A stretch of DNA of 17,063 nt from Clostridiaceae bacterium (lineage in GTDB: Bacteria > Bacillota > Clostridia > Oscillospirales > Acutalibacteraceae), in the NCBI GenBank assembly GCA_016292575.1, contig JAEDIH010000025.1:1-17063 (forward strand), in the 5' to 3' direction. The number at the start of each line of letters is the position of its first letter. Positions within the stretch are counted from its first letter, which is position 1. The notes below the pieces were generated by a model that was not told the DNA's origin, did no database searches, and saw only the letters and a list, made by a program, of their open reading frames with translations. Made by a program: the position numbers and the translations under genes. Positions 7,669 through 13,369 of the stretch are shown here, one piece after another.

Positions 7669-7899
7669 ATGGAAAAACTTATTGAAATTCTGGAGGATAT
7701 CCAGCCCGATGTTGATTACGCAACTGCGGAAAATCTTATCGACGGTCACATTCTCAGCTCGCTTTCAATCATTTCCCTTGTTGCGGAAATTGAAGATGAG
7801 TTTGACATCACCATTCCCGCCGTTGATATCATTCCGGCAAATTTCAACTCAGCAAAGGCCATGATGAAAATGATTGAACGTCTTCAGGACGAAGACTAA
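7669..7899 (+). CDS. Acyl/peptidyl carrier protein
   Basis: A 76-residue acidic four-helix carrier protein of the DltC/ACP type. The phosphopantetheine attachment segment is HILSSLSIISLVAEIEDEF (27-45), with S31 in the place of the modified Ser of the usual DSL motif. The expected preceding Asp is Ser (S30). The downstream segment PANFNSAKAMMKMIERL (56-72) matches the C-terminal helix of stand-alone clostridial carrier proteins that accompany DltA-like ligases. It begins five bases after the decarboxylase stop with AAAGGA upstream, and so belongs to the same transcript. It is the obvious thioester partner for the adenylation enzyme. No phosphopantetheinyl transferase is in the window; a housekeeping enzyme would have to modify it. 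Confidence 0.88.
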   Translation: MEKLIEILEDIQPDVDYATAENLIDGHILSSLSIISLVAEIEDEFDITIPAVDIIPANFNSAKAMMKMIERLQDED

Positions 7900-7900
7900 A

Positions 7901-7941
7901 GCCGAGAAAGGCGGCGCAGTTGTGAATATGCGCCGCCCGGC
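7901..7941. other. GC-rich hairpin after the cassette, without a T-tract
   Basis: GGCGGCGCA (7910-7918) pairs perfectly with TGCGCCGCC (7929-7937) around a 10-base loop. An outer GCCG/CGGC pair (7901-7904 and 7938-7941) can extend it over an AGAAA bulge. It starts two bases after the carrier-protein stop codon, as expected for a 3'-end or RNA-stabilising structure, but no T-run follows on the plus strand. It may protect the transcript end or act together with the next hairpin. Confidence 0.5.
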
Positions 7942-7956
7942 TGCTAAAACGGTAAT

Positions 7957-8004
7957 GTAAAACTATGAAAAGAACCTCCGCACGTTTAACTATGCGGAGG
8001 TTCT
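7957..8004 (-). terminator. Rho-independent terminator of thrS, possibly bidirectional
   Basis: AGAACCTCCGCA (7971-7982) and TGCGGAGGTTCT (7993-8004) form a perfect 12-bp stem with a 10-base loop, about 30 bases beyond the thrS stop. On the minus strand the stem is followed by a T-rich tract (TTTTCATAGTTTT, complement of 7958-7970). On the plus strand no T-run follows, so it is mainly the thrS terminator, although it lies between two convergent operons and could slow transcription from both sides. Confidence 0.75.
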
Positions 8005-8034
8005 GCCGTTATAATGGCAATCATCAAAAGCTTT

Positions 8035-9951
8035 TTACCAGATTGCTTTGGTTGCAATGTCGTTTTTAATCATTGCTTCAAAGTCTTCAGTTGAATATGA
8101 GCCAATGTCTCCGACGCCGCGCTTGCGGACAGAAACGCAACCGTTTTCCGCTTCCTTGTCGCCTATGACGAGCGTATAGGGAACCTTGGCAAGCTGGCTT
8201 TCACGCAGCTTATAGCCGAGTTTTTCGCTTCTTGTGTCAACTTCAACGCGCTCGATGCCTGCATCTTCAAGCTTCTTCTTGAGTGCGAATGCCGCTTCCT
8301 GGTGTCTGTCTGCAATAGGAGTAATACGAACCTGTTCGGGAGCGAGCCAGACGGGGAATGCACCGGCAAAGTGTTCGGTGATAACGCCGATGAAGCGCTC
8401 AATAGAACCGAGAACAACGCGATGGATCATTACGGGGCGGTGCTTTTCATTGTCTGCGCCGGTATATTCAAGTTCAAATCTTTCGGGAAGCTGCATATCA
8501 AGCTGAATCGTTCCGCACTGCCATGTCCTTCCGAGGCAATCGGAAAGGTGGAAGTCAAGCTTAGGACCGTAGAAAGCGCCGTCACCCTCATTGATAACAT
8601 AGTCCTTGCCCATTTCCTCAATGGCTTTTTTGAGCGTTTCGGTTGCAAATTCCCAATCCTTGATATCGCCCATGTGATCCTCGGGCATGGTTGAAACTTC
8701 AATCTGATAGGTAAGACCGAAAACGCTGTAGACCTCATCAAAAAGCTTTACAACATTTTTAATTTCGTCTTTCATCTGTTCCCATGTCATGAAGATGTGA
8801 GCGTCATCCTGAGTGAAGCAGCGGACGCGGAAAAGTCCGTGAAGCGCGCCGGAAAGCTCATGACGGTGTACAAGACCGAGCTCGCCCATACGCAGCGGAA
8901 GATCGCGGTAGGAGTGGGGCTGAGATTTATAAACAAGCATACCACCGGGGCAGTTCATCGGCTTAACGGCAAAGTCTGTGTCATCAATAACGGTGGTATA
9001 CATATTCTCTTTATAGTGATCCCAATGTCCCGAGCGCTCCCAAAGAGAACGGTTGAGCATCATCGGCGTGCTTATTTCAACATAGCCGTATTTCTTGTGT
9101 ACCTGACGCCAGTAGTCGATAAGGGTGTTGCGCAAAAGCATGCCTTTCGGGAGGAAGAACGGAAAACCGGGACCTTCATCAAGGAGCATGAACAATCCAA
9201 GTTCCTTTCCGAGCTTTCTGTGGTCGCGCTTTTTTGCTTCCTCAATCATCTGAAGATAGGCTTCAAGCTCGGACGCCTTTGTAAAGGCTGTGCCATAAAT
9301 TCTCTGAAGCATCTTGTTCTTTGAATCGCCGCGCCAGTATGCACCGGTACAGCTTGTAAGCTTGAAAGCCTTGATGCGTCCGGTGTCGGGAATATGCGGA
9401 CCTGCGCAAAGCTCTTCAAATTCACCCTGACGGTAGAACGAGATTTTTTCGCCTTTGTTTGCGTGTTCCTTAATAAGCTCAACCTTATAAGGCTCATTCC
9501 TGCTTTCCATAAGAGCTATTGCTTCATCGGGCTCAAGCTCAAACTTTTCAAGCACGAGCGATTCCTTAACGATCTTCTTCATCTCTTTTTCAATCTGTTC
9601 AAGAACTTCCGGGGTGAAAGTTACATCGGAATCGAAGTCATAATAAAAGCCGTTGTCAATCGAAGGACCTATTGCAAGCTTTGTTTCGGGGAAAAGGCGT
9701 TTAACAGCCTGTGCGAGAACATGAGAGCAGGTGTGGCGGAAATTTTCCTTACCCTCATCGCTGTCAAAGGTGAGAATTTCAACCTCGCAGTCTTCCTCAA
9801 GGGGAGTACGCAGATCAACCTGCTTTCCGTTAACCTTGCAGCCGCAGGCTGCCTTATAAAGTCCCGCACCGAGACTCTTTGCAATTTCAAGGACAGTTGT
9901 GCCGTTTTCAAAATCCTTAACGACGCCGCCTTTGAGTGTAACATTGATCAT
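8035..9951 (-). CDS. thrS: Threonyl-tRNA synthetase
   Basis: A 638-residue class II synthetase that charges tRNA-Thr. Domains in order: TGS (about 1-60), the editing domain with H73 and H77 in HTCSH and C182/H186 in CAGPH, the catalytic core and a C-terminal anticodon-binding domain from about 535. The active-site zinc ligands fall at C334 (MNCPGG), H385 (DDAHIF) and H510 (IHRVVLGS), essentially the positions known in the E. coli enzyme. The motif 2 region is HRHELSGALHGLFRVRCFTQDD. I chose the ATG at 9951 because AAAGGAAG lies at the right distance; an ATG at 9969 would place that site inside the coding region. The gene is controlled by a T-box leader and ends at a strong hairpin terminator. 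Confidence 0.98.
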   Translation of the reverse strand: MINVTLKGGVVKDFENGTTVLEIAKSLGAGLYKAACGCKVNGKQVDLRTPLEEDCEVEILTFDSDEGKENFRHTCSHVLAQAVKRLFPETKLAIGPSIDNGFYYDFDSDVTFTPEVLEQIEKEMKKIVKESLVLEKFELEPDEAIALMESRNEPYKVELIKEHANKGEKISFYRQGEFEELCAGPHIPDTGRIKAFKLTSCTGAYWRGDSKNKMLQRIYGTAFTKASELEAYLQMIEEAKKRDHRKLGKELGLFMLLDEGPGFPFFLPKGMLLRNTLIDYWRQVHKKYGYVEISTPMMLNRSLWERSGHWDHYKENMYTTVIDDTDFAVKPMNCPGGMLVYKSQPHSYRDLPLRMGELGLVHRHELSGALHGLFRVRCFTQDDAHIFMTWEQMKDEIKNVVKLFDEVYSVFGLTYQIEVSTMPEDHMGDIKDWEFATETLKKAIEEMGKDYVINEGDGAFYGPKLDFHLSDCLGRTWQCGTIQLDMQLPERFELEYTGADNEKHRPVMIHRVVLGSIERFIGVITEHFAGAFPVWLAPEQVRITPIADRHQEAAFALKKKLEDAGIERVEVDTRSEKLGYKLRESQLAKVPYTLVIGDKEAENGCVSVRKRGVGDIGSYSTEDFEAMIKNDIATKAIW

Positions 9952-9981
9952 GATTTTACTTCCTTTCATAAGAATCTGAAA

Positions 9982-10026
9982 AATAAAAAAGCCTCACCCA
10001 CAGCATGAAATGCAAAGGGATGAAGC
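9982..10026 (-). terminator. Regulated intrinsic terminator within the thrS T-box leader
   Basis: The 9-bp stem between 10026-10018 and 9999-9991 includes two G-U pairs and is followed on the RNA strand by TTTTTTATT (complement of 9982-9990). Its 5' arm lies just downstream of the T-box sequence, as needed for mutually exclusive antiterminator formation. Confidence 0.82.
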
Positions 10027-10261
10027 TGAAAAATTCAGTTCCACGGTTCCACCCGTATTCCGCAAAAAAATGCGGCACTCTGAAAGACCTTAACGCGGTC
10101 AAAACGGCGCGCCTTATCAACTGCCTCGGCGAACAGCTCGGGAGGGGTAACTTTTCCTTTTTTCAAAGCTCTGCTTTCAGCCGGGACAGAGCATCTCTTT
10201 TTGAAAAAGCAATGAAAAAGCTTTCTCCGTCAAAGCTTTATGATGGGATCAACTTTCTTTA
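9982..10261 (-). ncRNA. T-box leader (tRNA-sensing riboswitch) of thrS
   Basis: Reading the minus strand from the promoter, about 280 bases of untranslated leader precede thrS. The hallmark T-box sequence GGGTGGAACCGTGGAA lies at 10054-10039, just after a stem III hairpin CCGCA/TGCGG (10075-10060). Downstream is an intrinsic terminator: GCTTCATCCC (10026-10017) pairs with GGGTGAGGC (9999-9991), followed by TTTTTTATT. Uncharged tRNA-Thr should stabilise the antiterminator and let transcription enter thrS. The UGGA bulge would pair with a tRNA ending U-CCA. A possible ACC threonine specifier lies in GTTACCCC (10151-10144), but I could not fold stem I reliably enough to confirm it. Confidence 0.9.
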
Positions 10262-10267
10262 TCGTTT

Positions 10268-10296
10268 ATTTTATCAAACAAGACCTGCTTTGTCAA
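10268..10296 (-). promoter_or_regulatory. Sigma-A promoter of thrS
   Basis: On the minus strand a perfect TTGACA (10296-10291) is separated by exactly 17 bases from TAAAAT (10273-10268). Transcription should begin near 10261, at the 5' end of the T-box leader. It is the best promoter match in the window and diverges from the asnS promoter. Confidence 0.85.
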
Positions 10297-10347
10297 GAAA
10301 AAGAATAAAAATATCGGAGCGCAAAAGCAATTATATACTTGCAAAAC

Positions 10348-10375
10348 TTGATTTTTCCGTCATTTATGTTATAAT
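10348..10375 (+). promoter_or_regulatory. Promoter of asnS and the aminotransferase
   Basis: TTGATT (10348-10353) and TATAAT (10370-10375) are spaced by 16 bases, and the -10 is extended by TG at 10367-10368. The predicted start near 10382 gives a short leader of about 50 bases. The leader contains a small imperfect hairpin (GGC-C-GCC TTCAA GGC-A-GCC, 10397-10415) just before the Shine-Dalgarno. No T-box sequence is present, so asnS appears not to share the tRNA-dependent control of divergent thrS. Confidence 0.72.
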
Positions 10376-10432
10376 TAAACGGTATTTTTAATTTTTGGCC
10401 GCCTTCAAGGCAGCCGTTTGGGGGAATCACCA

Positions 10433-11827
10433 ATGAAGCGAATTGAAATTGCAGATATTTACAAGGATGCCGCGGCATATACCGAAGCACCGGTGACTGT
10501 TTGCGGCTGGATCAGAACCAACCGTGACTCTAAGAACCTCGGCTTTATGGAGGTTAACGACGGAAGCTGCTTTAAGGGCGTTCAGGTCGTTTTTGAAAGA
10601 GAGAAGCTTGACAGCTTTGCGGAAACGGCAAAGCTTAATGTCGGCACCGCGGTTATCGTTACCGGAAATGTTATTCTTACTCCCGAGGCAAAGCAACCGT
10701 TTGAAATCAACGCAACAAAGGTTGAAGTTGAGGGCGCGTCAACACCTGATTATCCGCTGCAGAAAAAGCGCCACTCGCTTGAGTACCTGCGTACGATTGC
10801 GCATCTGCGCCCGAGGACGAACATTTACTCTGCGGCTTTCCGCATTCGTTCCGCTGCCGCTTTTGCAATCCACAGCTTTTTCAGGGAGAGAAACTTCGTT
10901 TATGCACACACTCCGCTGATTACCTGCAGCGACTGTGAGGGCGCGGGCGAAATGTTCCGCGTCACAACGCTTGACATAGAAAACCCTCCGCGCAAAGAGG
11001 ATGGAACCGTTGATTTTTCTCAGGACTTTTTTGGAAAAAGCGCATACCTCACTGTTTCCGGCCAGCTTCAGGGCGAGATAATGGCGCAGGCATTCGGAAA
11101 AATCTACACCTTCGGTCCGACTTTCCGCGCAGAAAAATCATATACGCAGCGCCATGCGGCCGAGTTCTGGATGATTGAACCGGAAATTGCCTTTGCCGAT
11201 CTCAACGATGACATGGAACTTGCAGAAGCCATGATCAAATATGTTATCAACTATGTTCTTGATTCCTGCAAGCAGGATCTTGAGTTCCTCAATCAGTTTG
11301 TGGATAAGGGGCTTATTGAGAGACTCAAAGCTGTTGCTTCTTCAGATTTCGGAAGAATTACATATACCGATGCGGTTGAAATTCTGAAGAAAAACAACGA
11401 TAGATTTGAATATAAGGTTGAGTGGGGCTGCGATCTTCAGACCGAGCACGAGCGTTTCCTCACCGAGGAAATATTCAAAAAGCCCGTTTTTGTTACGGAT
11501 TATCCAAAGGAAATTAAGGCTTTTTATATGCGCCTTAACGACGACGGAAAGACCGTTGCCGCCTGCGACTGCCTTGTTATGGGCATCGGCGAAATTATCG
11601 GCGGCAGCCAGAGAGAGGAACGCTATGACGTTCTTGTTGACCGCATCCGCGAGCTCGGTCTTAACGAGAAGGACTACTGGTGGTATCTTGACCTGAGAAA
11701 GTACGGCGGAACAAAGCACTCCGGCTTTGGACTCGGCTTTGAAAGGCTTGTCATGTATCTTACCGGCATTTCAAATATCAGAGATGTCCTTCCGTTCCCG
11801 AGAACAACCGGCTCGGCAGATTTCTAA
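10433..11827 (+). CDS. asnS: Asparaginyl-tRNA synthetase
   Basis: A 464-residue class IIb synthetase that charges tRNA-Asn. An N-terminal OB-fold anticodon-binding domain (about 1-105, VCGWIRTNRDSKNLGFMEVND at its core) leads into the catalytic core. Motif 1 lies around 128-160. Motif 2 contains TFGPTFRAEKS (226-236). Motif 3 is GFGLGFERLVMYLTG (431-445), and the protein ends in FPRTTGSADF. The short OB fold, the overall length and the absence of the bacterial AspRS insertion identify AsnRS rather than AspRS. The start at ATG 10433 has GGGGGAA seven bases upstream; an earlier TTG at 10418 is less likely. The downstream aminotransferase begins 18 bases after the stop, so the two are probably co-transcribed. 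Confidence 0.97.
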   Translation: MKRIEIADIYKDAAAYTEAPVTVCGWIRTNRDSKNLGFMEVNDGSCFKGVQVVFEREKLDSFAETAKLNVGTAVIVTGNVILTPEAKQPFEINATKVEVEGASTPDYPLQKKRHSLEYLRTIAHLRPRTNIYSAAFRIRSAAAFAIHSFFRERNFVYAHTPLITCSDCEGAGEMFRVTTLDIENPPRKEDGTVDFSQDFFGKSAYLTVSGQLQGEIMAQAFGKIYTFGPTFRAEKSYTQRHAAEFWMIEPEIAFADLNDDMELAEAMIKYVINYVLDSCKQDLEFLNQFVDKGLIERLKAVASSDFGRITYTDAVEILKKNNDRFEYKVEWGCDLQTEHERFLTEEIFKKPVFVTDYPKEIKAFYMRLNDDGKTVAACDCLVMGIGEIIGGSQREERYDVLVDRIRELGLNEKDYWWYLDLRKYGGTKHSGFGLGFERLVMYLTGISNIRDVLPFPRTTGSADF

Positions 11828-11845
11828 TTTTTGGAGTTGATTTCA

Positions 11846-13123
11846 ATGAACTATTCAGAATACACAAAGCAGCAGCTTCTCGAGGAAAAGAAAAAGCTCG
11901 AATCTCAGTATAACCGTATTAAAGCCAAGGGACTGAAGCTTGATATGTCAAGAGGTAAGCCCGGAACTGACCAGCTTGCCGTTTCAAACGGTCTGCTTGA
12001 CGCAATTACATCTAAAGACTGGGATAACAACGCCGGAGACCACAGCCTTGAATACCTGAACTACGGTCTTCTCACCGGTATTGTCGAATGCAAGCGTATT
12101 TTTGCGGACTTACTCAAAGTTCAGACGGACAATGTCATTGTTTGCGGAAATTCAAGCCTCAACCTTATGTTTGATTATATTACCCAGTGTATGATGACGG
12201 GCTCGGACGGCATTCCCTGGAAAGATCAGGGCAAGATAAAATTCCTTTGTCCCTGCCCGGGCTATGACAGACATTTTTCAATTGCAGAGTATTACGGAAT
12301 GGAGCTGATACCCGTAAGTCTCACGGGTAACGGTCCCGACATGGATCAGGTTGAAACGCTTATTAAAGATCCGTCGGTCAAGGGTATGTTCTGCGTTCCG
12401 AAATATTCAAATCCGACCGGCGAAACATATTCTCCCGAAACGGTTGAAAGGATTGCTGCAATGACTCCGGCCGCACCGGATTTCAGGATTATCTGGGACA
12501 ACGCATATATAATTCACGATCTTACCGAAAAAGGCGATGAGCTTGCCAATATCTTTGACGTGCTGAAAAAATACGGTAATGAGGATATGGTTATTGAGTT
12601 TTCATCGACCTCAAAAATCAGCTTTCCGGGCGCAGGCGTTGCTGTCATTGCCGCTTCTGACAGGAACATTGAAATTATTAAAAAGCGCCTGAAAATTCAG
12701 ACCATCGGATATGATAAGGTTAATCAGTACCGCCATGTTAAGTTCTATAAGGACGTTGACGGAATCAAGCGGCACATGAAGCTTCACCGCAAAATTCTTG
12801 CTCCGAAGTTCAAGGCTGTTATCGATGAGTTTGAAAACGGTCTCGGAGAATACGGTGTTGCCGAATGGACAAAGCCCAACGGCGGATATTTCATCAGCCT
12901 TAACGTTATGCCCGGAACAGCAAAAAGGGTATATACTCTTTGCAAGGACGGCGGCGTAACTCTCACTCAGGTCGGAGCAACATTCCCGTACGGTATCGAC
13001 CCCGAGGATAAGAATATCCGCATTGCTCCGTCATATCCTCCGGTTGACGAGCTGCTTGCGGCAACAAGACTCTTGTGCATCTGTGTAAGGCTTGCGGCCG
13101 TTGAAAAGCTTCTCGCAGAATAA
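11846..13123 (+). CDS. Aspartate aminotransferase, subgroup 1c (PF12897 type)
   Basis: A 425-residue fold-type I PLP enzyme expected to interconvert aspartate and 2-oxoglutarate with oxaloacetate and glutamate. The N-terminus (KGLKLDMSRGKPGTDQL, 28-44, and LEYLNYGLLTG, 68-78) is typical of the subgroup 1c aminotransferases, distinct from classical AspB. PLP contacts visible are N189 in YSNPTG, D218 and Y221 in IIWDNAYIIHD, and Schiff-base lysine K257 in FSSTSKISFPGAG. The ATG at 11846 is preceded by TTGGAG nine bases away; TTG 11831 is an unlikely alternative. It lies 18 bases behind asnS, putting aspartate supply next to the asparagine-charging enzyme, and ends before a strong terminator. 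Confidence 0.92.
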   Translation: MNYSEYTKQQLLEEKKKLESQYNRIKAKGLKLDMSRGKPGTDQLAVSNGLLDAITSKDWDNNAGDHSLEYLNYGLLTGIVECKRIFADLLKVQTDNVIVCGNSSLNLMFDYITQCMMTGSDGIPWKDQGKIKFLCPCPGYDRHFSIAEYYGMELIPVSLTGNGPDMDQVETLIKDPSVKGMFCVPKYSNPTGETYSPETVERIAAMTPAAPDFRIIWDNAYIIHDLTEKGDELANIFDVLKKYGNEDMVIEFSSTSKISFPGAGVAVIAASDRNIEIIKKRLKIQTIGYDKVNQYRHVKFYKDVDGIKRHMKLHRKILAPKFKAVIDEFENGLGEYGVAEWTKPNGGYFISLNVMPGTAKRVYTLCKDGGVTLTQVGATFPYGIDPEDKNIRIAPSYPPVDELLAATRLLCICVRLAAVEKLLAE

Positions 13124-13134
13124 TAAAAAAATGT

Positions 13135-13179
13135 AAAACCGAAAGAGCGAGCCTTTTTGTCCCGTCCTTTCGGTTTTTT
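13135..13179 (+). terminator. Rho-independent terminator after the aminotransferase
   Basis: AAAACCGAAAG (13135-13145) pairs with CTTTCGGTTTT (13167-13177) around a 21-base loop, and the stem runs into TTTTTT. It begins 11 bases after the stop codon and closes the asnS-aminotransferase operon. Confidence 0.85.
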
Positions 13180-13185
13180 GATAGT

Positions 13186-13363
13186 TAGGGAACCTCTGAA
13201 TTAATCGCAGCATACGCTTTGATGCACATATTACTTGCATCTTTCCCGCCATATTGCACAAAAGCCGCTTGAAATCCGACAGGATTTCTGCACGCCTTTT
13301 GCACAATCTGACGAAAAATCTGACGGCGTAATCTGTACATCAGATTTAATCAGAGCTTCCCTA
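13186..13363. mobile_element. MITE-like element, 178 bp with 21-bp terminal inverted repeats
   Basis: TAGGGAACCTCTGAATTAATC (13186-13206) is repeated in inverse orientation at 13343-13363, matching at 18 of 21 positions, with TA at each outer edge. Inside are a perfect hairpin GAAATCC-GACA-GGATTTC (13271-13288), a GATGCA/TGCATC pair (13221-13241), two copies of TTGCACAA (13254 and 13299) and two of AATCTGACG (13305 and 13317). A third AATCTG at 13330 pairs with CAGATT at 13341. It encodes no convincing protein. It sits seven bases after the upstream terminator and six bases from the permease stop. The TA-flanked inverted repeats suggest an IS630/Tc1-type non-autonomous element. A structured bidirectional 3' region is the alternative. 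Confidence 0.62.
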
Positions 13364-13369
13364 GAATTT

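Noticed and set aside
4968..7899. A standard Dlt (teichoic-acid D-alanylation) operon
   Set aside because: No DltB-type membrane acyltransferase or DltD is present, a PLP enzyme occupies the middle position, and the adenylation pocket differs from DltA.
8797..10391. Several plus-strand open frames antisense to thrS and its leader
   Set aside because: They oppose a conserved synthetase gene and a T-box RNA; no domain similarity or upstream Shine-Dalgarno.
10397..10415. Small hairpin just before the asnS Shine-Dalgarno as a regulatory structure
   Set aside because: Two 3-bp helices broken by a C-A mismatch are too weak to claim regulation.
13186..13363. CRISPR array or tRNA in the repeat-rich gap
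   Set aside because: The short repeats are not regularly spaced with unique spacers, and no cloverleaf or conserved tRNA bases are present.
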